Shown one piece after another: positions 1 to 10,859 of a DNA stretch of 64,000 nucleotides. The notes beneath the pieces were generated by a model. It did no database searches, was not told the DNA's origin, and was given only the letters and a program-made list of their open reading frames with translations. Every line of letters begins with the position of its first letter. Positions within the stretch are counted from its first letter, which is position 1. The stretch comes from Acanthosepion pharaonis (taxonomy: Eukaryota > Mollusca > Cephalopoda > Sepiida > Sepiidae), in assembly GCA_903632075.3 (NCBI GenBank), contig CAHIKZ030005407.1, positions 3,846,001-3,910,000 on the forward strand, given 5' to 3'. Made by a program: the position numbers and the translations under genes.

Positions 1-304
1 TCTTTGAACAGTCAGTTTACCTAGAAAGAAACAATGCAGTTATTAATAAAAAGAGTTGAAATTGATGAATGCAATATTACACCCCGCTCCTTCATAGTCA
101 GTCTATGAACTTTTCAGCCCACCCTCGTAAATATACATAGTATATATAAATATATCGTATAAGTAACGGCATGTGTAGAACGGTTTCATAGTAGCAGAGA
201 TCGAAGTTGGTGAATATTTTATACGCATTTTAATACATATGTTTAATGTTATATGCATTTTAATAGAAAATGTGATTTTTGTTAGATTTTTTAAGTCAAC
301 ATTT

Positions 305-860
305 TTTAAATCGTTTCACCCAGAGAAAGGCAATAATACCACTAGGACGCGGGCTGGGGTGGGGAGAGGTGGCTGCAGAGAGTGGAAGATTGAAAAAAGG
401 ATTAAGGAAATGAAGACAGAAGATGCCGACTGACGTTGCAATTTTTTTTTTCAAGTTTGTAGTTATCAGGGAAGAAAGAAATCGGAAGGGATTTTCACAG
501 TTTAGAAAAAGTTGTTAGAATAGAAGCGGCGGTCGCATCTAGGTAGTTCAACAGTAAAACGGTGAGACCTATCTGCCAATCTAGTAGCACGCTTTTATCC
601 ATGTGGTCGAGGTACCAGGTAAAAATCTCATAAGAGATGCCATTAAAATATACGTAGAAAGGACGTTACGGAAGCCACCATACTACGGTGAGAGAGTGAC
701 TAACGTCCAGACGCCTGGTCAGGATCGATTACATTACAGACCCTTTTTTAAATGTTGTCACAAATCTCGAGATATAGAGCAGGAGAACCAGACCAGATAT
801 GGTAACAGAATTCAATGCACAGACGAATGGTAGTTTTATAAATATGTAAAATGGATTCCG
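305..860 (-). pseudogene. CR1-like LINE 3' end with RT C-terminal remnant
   Basis: On the minus strand this reads, from high to low coordinate, as the C-terminal part of a LINE polyprotein followed by its 3' UTR. Around 820-720 the complement decodes to a degenerate version of the CR1/jockey-type segment that ends in an RPCIEF-like motif. About 560-430 carries the frame that elsewhere in the window reads as RLWNSLP followed by CFPDNYNLQKFK. The 3' end near 310 has the shared tail sequence (complement of ttcacccagagaaaggcaat). Stops and frame changes are frequent, so this is a dead fragment. The family is assigned by comparison with better-preserved copies at 17060-17400 and 36480-36870. Confidence 0.6.
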
Positions 861-1725
861 ACAAGAAAAAAAAAATTCTGGCATGATATTGTTTCTATGT
901 TACCTACAATTTTTATTTCTTTCTTTGCTGTTCTGTGAACTCTAAGGTTTTCGCAGTTTCTGCCGCTGTGTCGTCTAATAACTTCTTTTTCTCTTTGAAA
1001 ATTATAACAATATTTATATAAATGAAATTAGGAGAAATATATTCCCTATGCTGTCCCTAGATGCTGCTCTGGTGTGTTTCCTTGCACTACGTGTTGCTGA
1101 TGTTTTTTTTTTTTTTGTTTTTTTTTACGGAGTAGAAGTTTCTATACTCACAACTAATTGGTTTTGAATTCAAAGGTGTTGATTTCTTATACTGGTCACC
1201 AACTGATCCCCGACTTCTCTGACCGAATATTTGAGCAATGTCGAAATAGAAACAAAAAGAACACTTATAGAAAGAGCGTGTTAAAATTTCAATTTCACAT
1301 AACGAGTACTCTTGGGAAAATACGAGTTCATCACTTCTTTCTGTAGGTAGGGTTAAATAGAAGGGTAGACTTGTATCTTAAGCTGTGATTAGCGGTTAGT
1401 CTAGAAAATATTCTGATTTCAAACAGATTGGGCTTGAGGCTAGAAACTCTGCCCCGTAAAATTCTGCTTGTTAGGGAAAGCACAGAAAAGACAACTAGCC
1501 TGAGGTGGCTAAAGCAATATACTCTTTCCAGAGAAGTCTATACATTGATATAAAACGTACATACATGTGATATCATTCAATTATCCTAGATCTTATAAAC
1601 ATTTTCGAGTGCAGAAGCATTGTAAGCGACAACAGATAATCGACCAAATTCTTTCGTTTTGTGCATGCAGATTCATTACTTCTTTTCGAGTATAGTAAAT
1701 ATAGTTTCATTTTCATTCACTTTTT
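842..1725. other. Unassigned AT-rich sequence
   Basis: No frame here resembles a known protein, and the longest open stretch (1158-1346) looks random. There is a T-rich run near 1104-1127. I see no RNA gene, no repeat with a clear boundary and no regulatory signal that I can support. Confidence 0.5.
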
Positions 1726-1995
1726 CTTTTCCTATGGGCCGTGTCCATTCAGGAGGTTGGCGATCATGGATCGCCACAATTTTCTGTCCTTTGTAGAGCC
1801 TAGTAAGTTTTGTCTTTTTGTTACCCCTCCTAAACCCTGTTCTGTCATTCATTTAGGTAGGTTATGCACTGTTTTCCTCTGTCCTCCTTGCTATCAATAT
1901 CGCCTGTGAGTGTCAAATTTTCCAAGCTCTCTTGCCTCATTATGTGCGTTAGAAATTTCAACTGTCTCTTCCTGATGTTAAGTATAAATGACCTT
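1726..1995 (-). pseudogene. RTE-like LINE 3' end fragment
   Basis: On the minus strand this reads as the extreme C-terminus of an endonuclease/reverse-transcriptase LINE plus 3' UTR. Decoded pieces match the family motif FLGRxMRKEGLENLxLTG (complement around 1960-1910) and the tail LWRAMIAxVLxGHGT (around 1790-1730). The same C-terminal block recurs at 8165-8725, 31325-31525, 53035-53620 (minus) and 50690-51560, 57255-57605 (plus). It is 5'-truncated, which is typical of target-primed reverse transcription. The assignment to an RTE-like clade is from memory of the motif and is provisional. Confidence 0.6.
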
Positions 1996-2272
1996 TTTTC
2001 CATTTTTTAAAAAACTTTTTAACTTGTAAAAAATGTTGCCGAAGTAAATATGCTATATACAATATAAATTTACTAAGTATTGCTTCTTACGGCATAAAAA
2101 AACAATGAGTGTGACAATCACGAAGACTATGTAACCCCAAACATAAGAAAAAGGGAGTATTTGTCTGCTTTGAAATCAGTTTTGGAAATGATGGATTTTA
2201 GCTATGCCATCAGTTCACCATCAAGTTCCCTGAAGAGTGAATTCGGTGTCGAAATAGCTAAGTGAACAACTC

Positions 2273-2273
<1 letters not shown>

Positions 2274-2327
<54 letters not shown>
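2274..2327. repeat. (TTA)n microsatellite
   Basis: About 18 uninterrupted TTA/ATT units. Translated on the minus strand it gives a poly-asparagine run, which is an artefact of the repeat and not a protein. Confidence 0.95.
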
Positions 2328-2331
<4 letters not shown>

Positions 2332-2423
2332 CTTTTGATATCTAAAACTATAATTACATAGACTGCCATAAATAAGTTATCTTCCGAAATTACCAAATTT
2401 TTACAAAATATAATATTTGGGTC

Positions 2424-2430
<7 letters not shown>

Positions 2431-2467
<37 letters not shown>
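2431..2467. repeat. (TA)n microsatellite
   Basis: Pure AT dinucleotide tract. Just downstream (about 2515-2560) lies a short segment containing gtttcaacacctttggtgtc followed by ttatcaag, reminiscent of Penelope-like element ends, but too short to classify. Confidence 0.9.
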
Positions 2468-2470
<3 letters not shown>

Positions 2471-2851
2471 AATATTATAACATAATATGTTATAAAATCA
2501 CTACAAAAATAGCCACTTTGTTTCAACACCTTTGGTGTCTTATCAAGTGATGATGTTGAATGTAGATTGTATAATAAAGGGTTTTAAAAGGTTCAAATCA
2601 ACTAACCACCCCTCGTAAGGGGAAACGCTGTCACATGAGCTGAAATGGCCAATCAAAATACAAGTATACGAGAATTCAAAAGACTTGACAACGAAGTAAG
2701 GTTATAATAACTATTAGATACTTTAAAGTTAGGTTTATACTAAAATAGAATTTATTCTAATAAGTATTAAATTGTACGATAAAATTTGAAATTAAAATTA
2801 AAAACTACCCAATTCAAAAAATATAAATTTAATCTATAGTTTAAAATTTTT

Positions 2852-2861
2852 TATATATATA

Positions 2862-2928
<67 letters not shown>
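2852..2928. repeat. (TA)n microsatellite
   Basis: Near-perfect AT dinucleotide tract of about 75 bases with one TTT interruption near its start. The flanks from 2570 to 3640 are AT-rich and contain nothing I can identify. Confidence 0.95.
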
Positions 2929-2931
<3 letters not shown>

Positions 2932-3675
2932 TAACGGTAAAATAATAACAGCTATTTATATACGTAAAATTATGTAATTTAACGTACGCTCAATTAAAGT
3001 ACTTATTAACTATATATATGCATATTATAAATTTCCTAACAATAAAGTGCTGCTAAATTAATTAACTTAGTTATGTCGGTATTTTATAACTATTACCTTA
3101 AAATAGAGTTAAAACAATTTTTCATAAATAACTACGCATTACAATTTCATAGACATTATTTTATTAGTATATAATAGTCCACACAATAGTTATTTGTTTT
3201 TTAATATTGTCATGCTTTACCGCCCATTCAATACAATTAGCATCATATATAAATGTTCCATTTTATTTTTAACTTTAACTATTGGTCCCTTTAAAAAATT
3301 TCCTGATTATAAAAAATTTTGGAAATTTAAAAAAAAAATTTTCTTCCAGGTAACTTTATGTCGACTTCAACAAATCTGATCTCTATATTTGGCTACAATA
3401 TTTTTACCGCTGACATGTCTAGGGTGTCAATTCCTCCACCCTCTCACCTTATTTTTCATTTTTCTATTTTAGCTTAGATCTGACTTTTAATTGGTTATTC
3501 CAGACATGTCAACCACCTTTTTTAACTTTCAAATAAGATAACGATTTGTTTTCAAATTTCACAAATAAATCATTTTTATTATAACGTATCTAACATCGCC
3601 CGAAGAGGAACCAATATATTTCCAAAACATGAAATCTTTTGTGTAGCAATGTAAATTTTTTTTTTATTGTAATCT

Positions 3676-3680
<5 letters not shown>

Positions 3681-3727
<47 letters not shown>
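3681..3727. repeat. (TA)n tract flanking a hairpin element on the left
   Basis: Pure AT tract that ends 93 bases before the left arm of the fold-back at 3820-3916. The interval (3728-3800) is a dispersed unit: it recurs in inverted orientation near 47385-47437, also next to a (TA)n tract. Confidence 0.9.
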
Positions 3728-3730
<3 letters not shown>

Positions 3731-3819
3731 GAAATATGGTCTTAAGGTGTGCTATATTTATGGGTTAAAGTGCTCAATATCAGAGATAGAGCGTGTAAAT
3801 ATAAAAGTGAACATTGACG

Positions 3820-3916
3820 TCAACACTTAGAGGCGACAGTCTGTTTCATGCTAGACGCAACACGTGGCCTGACGATTGCGTCTATCATGAAACAGACTGT
3901 CGCCTCTAAGTGTTGA
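3820..3916. repeat. Fold-back element: 41 bp arms, 15 bp loop
   Basis: Left arm 3820-3860 and right arm 3876-3916 are reverse complements with one mismatch (C versus A at the position after CATG). The loop is 3861-3875 and contains CCTGACGA across the loop-arm junction. The hairpin is bracketed by (TA)n tracts at 3681-3727 and 3930-3987. It has no coding content. The structure resembles a hairpin-bearing non-autonomous element or the palindromic end of a Penelope-like element. I cannot distinguish these. Confidence 0.9.
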
Positions 3917-3924
3917 CTTCATTG

Positions 3925-3929
<5 letters not shown>

Positions 3930-3987
<58 letters not shown>
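3930..3987. repeat. (TA)n tract flanking the hairpin on the right
   Basis: Pure AT dinucleotide tract starting 13 bases after the right arm of the fold-back. Confidence 0.95.
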
Positions 3988-3988
<1 letters not shown>

Positions 3989-3999
3989 TAGTTGTAATT

Positions 4000-5085
4000 A
4001 TGCAAATACTGTAAATATATAGCACATACACAAGTATACATTTACAGTATTTACATAATTCTAACGGCTGTCTTCATTTTTATTGCCATATTTCCGTTTC
4101 AGATGATATATTTTGGGATTTCGAACCGAAGCCTTTATTTACTCCACGGGGGTTGATTGTTCTAATTACAGGTGCCATGCCTCTTTTTTTTTCTTATCGT
4201 TTTGTCTATAGAATTAAATGACAACCAAATAATTTGTGCTAATTCCAAAAGTTGTACGGATTATTAAACTCATCACTATAGTTGGTAGAAATTGTATCTT
4301 GCTACTTTTAAGTTAGCACTTCAGTCAGTGTGCTCAGCAATATGTGAATAAGCCAGTTCAGAAAAAACAAAATCGACAGATGTATTTTTTAAAAGATAAA
4401 ATTCTGTGATAAAAACAAAGATAGGGATAGTACTTTAAAAAAAATAATGGAATGTTATCAAAAGCTTAAGATTGGACAACACAGTAACCAAACGTATACG
4501 GCTGGTGATATTGTGACAAAAACAACAATAATGAAGATATTCGCCAGAGAAAATCAATGGAGAGTAAAAAAAAAAAAAAAACCTCTTATATAATATAAAT
4601 TATGATTTCTGATGATAATGTATGTTTACCACTTTTCGTAGAACTTATTTCTTGTTATATTTCTTTAAGTGTGCAAATAAAATAATTGAAAACGACTACA
4701 CGCATTCATTGTTACTTCGCTATCTACGGGAATTCTCGCTGACCGCGATGGATCGGATTTAAGATGAAGCGAGAAGCGCTTCAAGATAAAATAAAACCCT
4801 CTTAGAAATTCAAACAGAAATTCTCAAATATTTCAATTGCTAAATGCTATTTGGATAAATAACATAAAAGCTAGATTATGATGTTTGTCGAATCCTACAA
4901 AAAGTTGACCAATATTGACTATACTAATGAACAAACTGTCACTGCAGACACCATTACCAATACCATAGTTCTACATCATCTAGAAAATGCTGCTAATTCT
5001 ATGTCGATGAGTTTAAAACTGAATTCGCAACCATCAACAAGCAAGTCTCAATACAAACTCGGGAGAATCAATAAATTTTTTTGAA
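4000..5085. other. Unassigned AT-rich sequence
   Basis: No supported gene. A 68-codon open frame at 4878-5084 has no recognisable motif or codon pattern. An A-run at 4567-4580 is the only simple-sequence feature. Confidence 0.45.
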
Positions 5086-5089
5086 ATTT

Positions 5090-5225
5090 TTACATACCTG
5101 CCGGAGGACGCATATTTTTCTAACAAGACTTCTCGAAATATTCAGGCCAGTAGATGTAAATGAATAAATATACTGTTTAATAAATAAATAAAACAGAGCA
5201 TCTACTCATATATGAGTAGCCATTT
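5090..5225 (+). mobile_element. tRNA-headed SINE (family C), tail fragment
   Basis: Matches the body/tail of the SINE family best seen at 49470-49660: a short CCGGAGGACG segment, then TCTCGAAATATTCAGGCC, then AATACTGTTTA and an AGAGCATCTACT block. The tRNA-like head is missing or too degenerate to see. Confidence 0.55.
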
Positions 5226-5289
5226 ATAAAATAACATTTAAAGAAATAAATTTAAAAAATACCTAGGAAGCGAAATGAATTCTACAAAA

Positions 5290-5760
5290 AAAAATGGATG
5301 TAGAACTCTGCATAGATAAAATAAATGAATAAAATGGATATTATCTTGAAATCTGATGTACCAGAAAACCTCAGACCTTCTTTCGAGCCACTGTAGGGTC
5401 AATTTTAATGTATGCTGCCAATGCTTGGACATTATCTATAAGCTTTCAGTCTAAGCTTCATAGAACCTACACTCGTATTTTGAGAGTTATACTTAACATC
5501 TCTTGGAGACAACATCCAAATAAATTACATCTCTATGGACCCAGCTCTGATAGTTCTACAATCTTACACGAACACAGAATGCGCTTTGCAGGACACTGCT
5601 GGTGAGTAAAACAAGAACTCGAGAGTGATCTATTGCTTTGGACACCTAGTCATGGAACAAGACGGGCTGTTCGACCAGCAACAACCTTACTATGTTACAA
5701 ATGTCACCAACTAACATTTTAGACGGCTTGGGTATTGTCCCGTGGACACTCGATAGTTGT
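5290..5760 (+). pseudogene. LINE reverse-transcriptase C-terminal fragment
   Basis: The open stretch 5408-5605 encodes a LINE C-terminal domain. It has YAANAWTLS near the start, LNISWRQH in the middle and RMRFAGHCW at the end. After a stop the same reading continues as LLLWTP and VRPATT, equivalent to the family's LWxPxHGxRxxGRPAxTY motif. The N-terminal RT core is absent (5'-truncated) and several stops and frameshifts are present. A second fragment of the same family is at 6195-6500. Confidence 0.65.
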
Positions 5761-5794
5761 CTTTTTTAAGTGGAATTTTTGTATAGTTCAGCTA

Positions 5795-5875
5795 TTGAGG
5801 ATCGAACTCACTACTCAGTAGTAACAGTGAACCAGACGAGCCTCGACAACCATTGCCGTGGCGCCTAATAAGACT
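5795..5875 (-). mobile_element. tRNA-headed SINE (family B), degenerate copy
   Basis: Complement contains the family-B T-arm and linker: GAGTTCGATCCTCA preceded by CTACTGAGTAG, plus a degenerate CTCG...GGTTG segment. It is an older, partial copy compared with 21727-21860. Confidence 0.5.
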
Positions 5876-5994
5876 GTGACATAAATTCGGTATAACATAT
5901 TTTATAATATCCAAAGAATAATATGTCTTTGAAAACTCATCATTTGGCATCTACATTTGAAAGACCAGTTTTCTAGATTACATTAAATTTTATT

Positions 5995-6190
5995 CAAGTC
6001 GTCCCAGGGTTTAGCTATGTGAATTTTCCCATTCTTTTCAATAGATATAGTGATTTTCCAAGCGTAGCTTAGATGTGGCACAAGGCCGAAAGAAAGGGGC
6101 ACCCAGTGAGAATCGAACTCACTAATCAGTGGTAATTGTTCTACCGAGACAAGCTGGCTAACCATTACACCGTCTCGAGGTGCCCTCTTT
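5995..6190 (-). mobile_element. tRNA-headed SINE (family B)
   Basis: Minus-strand SINE. From 6190 downward: GGGCACCTCGAGACGGTGTA, a GTTAGC A-box-like segment, TCTCGGTAGAACAATTACCA, then GAGTTCGATTCTCACTGGG (the B box/T arm), followed by the body CCTTTCTTTCGGCCTTGTGC and ACGCTTGGAAAATCACTAT. It separates the two LINE fragments at 5290-5760 and 6195-6500. A pol III transcript with an internal promoter is expected for this class, but nothing shows activity of this copy. Confidence 0.8.
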
Positions 6191-6194
6191 TCAA

Positions 6195-6500
6195 AAGATA
6201 TAACATCCAACTAAATCACAGCCCTGAACCCTTCCCTGATATTTCTACAATCTTACTTGAACGTAGAATGCGCTTTACAGGACACTGTTAGCGAATTAAA
6301 CAAGATCTTGTTAGAGATCTACTGCTCTGTACACTTCTCCAAAACGCAAGACGGGTTGGTCGCCCAGCATTCACGTAAATTGACCAACTATTTTATGACA
6401 CAGGATGTCACCGTAATGTCCTTGTGACCATAATGCAGGACCGTGATAGTTGGCGTGATAGACTCATAAATGTTCGAGCTAATTCAACGGAATAAGTATA
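6195..6500 (+). pseudogene. LINE reverse-transcriptase C-terminal fragment, second copy
   Basis: Decodes with stops to ISTILLERRMRFTGHC, then LVRDLLLCTL, RVGRPAFT, IDQLFYDTGC, MQDRDSWRDRLINVRANSTE. The order of motifs is that of the C-terminus of the family seen at 5290-5760, and the shared RMRF segment is present in both. These are therefore two copies, not one copy split by the SINE. Confidence 0.65.
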
Positions 6501-6779
6501 TTCTGTTAGAAAATCAGTTCACTGTCACGGCTTAAAACAAAATTATTTTGGAGTCGCTTGCTAGGAAATATAATTGACTGAAAAATGCTCATTGATTTTA
6601 ATTCAGTTTATGACTGCCTTTTTACGTTTTTTTAATGCCATCCCACATCATTACGTAAGCGATTAGGGCTCTCCACAAATTCCATTTGATTATTATCAGT
6701 GAATTTCTATGACATCTTGGGGAATATAGCAGAGTGGTTTCCAGGTTACTTTTTTACATCTTTGAATTTTGGAGTAATA

Positions 6780-6950
6780 CTTCTCCTAGATGGGCTACCA
6801 AACAAAGCTAGAATGTTCGGTCTATTTAACCCTTAGCTGATATGGAGAATAGGTGGTGCGAAAGTGAACGCAACGGATTTAGCCAAGATTTGAACTGGGC
6901 TCGCCGATTTCAATTTTCTGTGCCGATAACGGCTATGATAGACACGCACA
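6780..6950 (-). mobile_element. tRNA-headed SINE (family A), degenerate
   Basis: Complement shows a degenerate family-A head (GCGAGCCCAGTTCAAATC, equivalent to the T arm/B box) and the CTAAATCCGTTGCGTTCAC body, with a decayed AGCTAAGGGTTAAATA segment. Many substitutions relative to 52590-53000. Confidence 0.45.
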
Positions 6951-6959
6951 CACTTTTGT

Positions 6960-8160
6960 CTTTCTTGCTTCGATTTTAAAGGTCGTGCCATACTGAACCG
7001 CTACTGTACGTGGTTTACTGAACAAAAAGATAATTCAATCTAAGACATTTCTTCGAGAACTTAATTAGAACATCCTGCTTTTATCCAATATTGAGTTACT
7101 GGCCTGCAATTTGCATTTTTCTGATGCTTTAATGTCAAGACAAGCCAGAAAGAAATTATTCGTCTAAAATAAGAAATATTAATAGAAATAATGAAAATAA
7201 AAGAAAAGTGGTTAACGAAGTCCATTAAGCATAATGCACTGATCAAAAATGTCTTTTTGAAAGAAATACGATCAGACCAGATAGAAAATATTCACAGAAA
7301 AAAAAAAAACAAGCTCAAAACAAACTATTGTCGTTAACATGAAAAGACGAATCCATTGGCTATGATCACTCAGAGAAAATGTCTGGGTTGGACTCATATT
7401 GCAACATTTGCAGAGAACTTCGTCCCTTAAGTTTGTAATCAACGCCTGAACACATCAATATTGTAACGTTGCAGCTCAAACCAGACACCAGTTTTGTTCG
7501 CACGCTTGTGGTTTAGTTCAAGGAAAATAATCCTTTGATCGAGTCATTACCCAAGAAAGAAACGATAAGATGAAATTGTAGCAGTCGCCAAATTTTATTC
7601 TGTTCCCATCTTCTGTTGGCGACCATGGAAAGGTGAATCGAGATGAGGAGGACGAACGATCTAAGAGGCGTGTACCTTCCTTTCGCGTGGCAGGTGAGTA
7701 GTCCTCTTTGGTTTAGTCTGCTAGGGACTACTGTCTTATAGACATTAAGTCTTCTTTGTCCTGTCAGATTTCGTCTAAAAAGGTAATTCATCAGGAATCA
7801 GTTTCTGGCTCCACTCAGCTGACCTTCTTTGTCAAGGTCAGTTGACCTGGTTCTTGAGAGGTCCGCTCAACTCTTTGTAAAGACGATGATTGTCGAAATT
7901 ATTTCTGTAACATCTTGCAGATGCGTTCCTTGACAAGATATCAGCAGACAACAGATATCGCTACATCCTGATGCCGAATTTTCTGATTTCTGTTAAGTCA
8001 TTCAAAAGCAATACACATTTAGAGAGCGATCAAGGGAGTCATATTTTCGTTGTTTACTTGCCTAAATGATAGCAATATCTTCTTGAAGGTTTACGTAAAT
8101 TCCGTCGTCACAGAACGAATCGGATCTTCAAAAAATGAGCTTTCCTTTTTCTTTTCTTTT
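6960..8160. other. Unassigned sequence
   Basis: Several open stretches occur on the minus strand (for example 7513-7791, 92 codons) but none carries a motif I recognise. The segment 7580-7990 has balanced base composition compared with its surroundings and could be the remnant of an unrecognised retroelement. This is a guess from composition only. Confidence 0.35.
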
Positions 8161-8164
8161 AAGT

Positions 8165-8725
8165 GCCGTGTTTCTACAGAAATTGTGTGACTATGGCTCT
8201 CCACATCCTCCTATCTATTGTAGCTATAAACAATGTTTATCCCCTTACTATGCCGCCCAGTCCCTATTCCATTTACACAAGCACATTAGCTAGATAACGC
8301 GGTCTTATCATTCCTCTCTTGCTATCAAAAGTCTTGTGAGTGTCAAATTCTCCAAGCCCCCATTTTTCTTTATCTATCCCAGAAACGACAACTGATTCCA
8401 ATTGTAAGAAAAGAAATTCCCTTTTTGTTCCGATTTTTCTTAAAAACTTCTTCGTTGCTCAAATGTTCCATATATGCTATTTTCAGGATCCTTCTATAGA
8501 AGCACATCTCTTTTGCCTCAAGTATCCTCTCTTCATCTGTGAGAAAATTATCCAGCAGTTGCTGCCATATAAGGGGATTGTTATTATATAGCAGTTCAAC
8601 ACTCTTTTCTTTGCTTCCAGGAAAATACTTCTGTTTCTTAATACTTTGTTTAGCTTTTGAAAAGCGCCTTTCGTTATTCCAACCTCCTTCGGATGTTTGT
8701 GCCACATTATCCCTCATCTTTTAAG
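8165..8725 (-). pseudogene. RTE-like LINE RT C-terminal remnant
   Basis: The minus strand reads EVGITKGAFQKLNKVLRNR, then EAKKRVLNCYIITIPLYGSN (8707-8540) and, in another frame, FYRRILKIAYMEHLSNEEVF (about 8510-8440). Family-typical order is a KDAFQKLSKVLRN segment, LLYGSECW, FYRRMLRIPWTEHVSNEEVL, then the 3' tail near 8165. At least two frameshifts and a stop separate the pieces. 5'-truncated: the RT catalytic FADD-type region is missing. Confidence 0.75.
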
Positions 8726-9010
8726 TTTTTATTCTATTTCACCCCAAACAAGGCGATAATAGCAGTAGGGTGCAAGCGATCACTGGCAGTGAAAGAGAAT
8801 AATAAGATTTTAATAAGGAAAAATGACAATAAAATGATTCAGTAGAACAGAAGTTGGAGATTGACATTGAATTTAAATTTTTAAAGATTGTAGTTGGTAG
8901 GGAAGCAAGAAATCAGAAAGGAGTTCCGCAGATGAGAATTGCGAGCAAAGAAACTATTAGAAATAAACATACGGTTGCAACTTGTTAGTTCAACATTTGA
9001 ACTTGTTGCG
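8725..9010 (-). pseudogene. CR1-like LINE 3' end, distal part
   Basis: Complement carries the family 3' terminus (complement of tttcaccccaaacaaggcga) and a decayed RTSRLWNSLP/CFPDNYNLKKF region. The same copy appears to continue at 9830-10130, so 9011-9829 may be an insertion. Confidence 0.55.
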
Positions 9011-9829
9011 GGTTGTAGCTGAGTGAAAATCTATGAGAAAGCAATTTATGTAAAGGCAAACATTATGCGTGCTTATTATGCATTATCCCACAACACGTAG
9101 ATCAAATAAAGAATATAAGGACAATTTGCATTGCAAGAAATTACTAAAAACACAGTGGTTAAAGATCCAACAATAAAGAGATTTTTACACATACAATAGA
9201 TATACATGCAAGGATAATAGAATGTTTGTTGATTGTGTCAATTGAGACAAGGCTATGAAGAATGCTCATGCAGAAATTTGGTCAATAAAAGTTAATGGTT
9301 TTGATTTGTTAGAAAAATTAAAATAATTTGGTTTCTGCAAGGAAAAATCTCAAATGTGTTCGTACAAATTCTTGTGCGTATCTGTGTGTTACTTGTTAGT
9401 TAGAATTTAAGTTGTGAAGAGTTGTTTGCCTTTAACTGATAGACTAAATTGATGAATTGTACAATTACTGTTGTGCAGTGAAAACACTTACTTTTTAAGT
9501 CAATTGTAGTTTGATTAACATGTGGACAATGGTCAATTGAGTGTTGTGTTGAATTTGTTGAGAATTTTGAATTGATGTTGAGTCAGTGAATTGACATGCA
9601 TGGAGTTTGGTAGCATCTCACGAAACTTGATGACTGACTGACTTGAATTGAGTCGTGCGGTTGTTTTTATAAATTTTGGTGTTTAAAATTTCGGCTCCAG
9701 GGATCTCGGCAGGAAAAGGGATCTGTTTCGACTTTGCTATAGTTTAGTGTTTCTTAATCAATAGAAGATTGAATTTATAGAAACGAAGTGGTGATTGGTA
9801 AAGGCTTTTTTTTCTTTCCGAAAGGGGTG
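9011..9829. other. Possible insertion splitting a CR1-like LINE copy
   Basis: The LINE copy at 305-860 runs continuously where this copy is broken between a gttcaaca block (about 8990) and a tctagtagca block (9868). The intervening ~820 bp has no LINE similarity. It is GT-rich in the middle (9360-9700) and contains an ATTTCGGCTCCAGGG stretch near 9700. No terminal repeats or target-site duplication could be defined, so the element type is unknown. Confidence 0.4.
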
Positions 9830-10130
9830 TAAAGCTAATGTGGGAGATTCCACAAACTACTTGCGATTCTAGTAGCATGCTTAAATACATGCAGCCGAGT
9901 TACCAAGGAGGAATGCCAATCAGAACAATTGATATTAATATATTTGTAGAAAAGAGAGAGGAAAGTCGTGTCACGTCGGTAAGAAAGTTGCCTCGTCAGG
10001 GTCGATTATATTACAGACACGTCTTTGAATCCTGTCAAGAATCTGGAGATACATAGTTGGGGAATCAGACAAGATATGGCGGTAAAATTCAATGCACGGA
10101 CGAATGGTAGATTTATAAATGTGCAAGATG
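9830..10130 (-). pseudogene. CR1-like LINE RT C-terminal remnant, proximal part
   Basis: The minus strand decodes to TIRPCIEFYRHILSDSPTMY, LQILDRIQRRVCNIIDPDE. This matches the CR1/jockey-type segment STIRPCIEYCCHIWSGAP...LLDKLQKR. It lines up with 580-840 in the first copy of this family. Confidence 0.65.
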
Positions 10131-10344
10131 AATTCTGACGAGAATATTTCCTAGATTGTAAATTTTCCATGTCTGCTTGATTTTGACCACTTTCAAAAAA
10201 TAGAGAATGATTTTAATGTTCCAATTTATTCTTGAAAATCTTTGCTGACTGAATTTCAGAAAGATAAAATTATTGAATAATTCTTTTCGGCAAACACTTT
10301 TAATTTTCATCACAACTTTTCAGTTACTTCTCTCCGAACATTTT

Positions 10345-10750
10345 TCCCGTTCTGGGTATGACGATAAACTTCATCCAGCAGCGAGGCCTCTGATTAGGAG
10401 ATTTTGAGGAGCGTGGAACTAGCTCTTAATTGCTTAATTGCTGTTGTTCACAGGTCCAACTTGTTTAAAAATAGGTTTTAATACCAGAAATACTTTGTAA
10501 TAAAAAAGTTATTACCATCAATAATTTTTGAAGGAAAAATGATTATCAGCAGTACTTTAAAAAATACCAGCAATACAAACAGCTATACATTCTTTTGAAA
10601 AAATTTGATCAGCTATAGATTTCTTCAAGAAAAAATATTTCCAGAAATAGATTTTTGAAGAAAAACACTACCAGTAATAAAAATTTTGTCGACATTAAAT
10701 AACCCATTGAGGTTGATATCCCGTAAAACAAACCAAACCAAACCAAACCT
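10345..10750 (+). repeat. Dispersed repeat (family D), copy 1
   Basis: Begins with TGGGTATGACGATAAACT and continues through GAGGAGCGTGGAACTA and TGCTGTTGTTC, ending near ATCCCGTAAAACAAACCAAA. The same blocks in the same order occur at 58440-58880 on the plus strand, and the middle part on the minus strand at 21560-21660. Both long copies end in a GTAAAACAAA motif and have A-rich interiors, so it may be a SINE or a LINE tail. No tRNA-like head was identified. Confidence 0.6.
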
Positions 10751-10859
10751 GAACATTTTTTCGTTGCTGAATAGGGCACCATTTTGAAAGTTGATTCCAT
10801 GATCTCGAAGCATACATCGTCATCGATCCTTTCTCCTAAATCCAAATTTTAGCTGTCTG

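Noticed and set aside
4878..5084. 68-codon open frame
   Set aside because: No motif, no supporting context, and length expected by chance.
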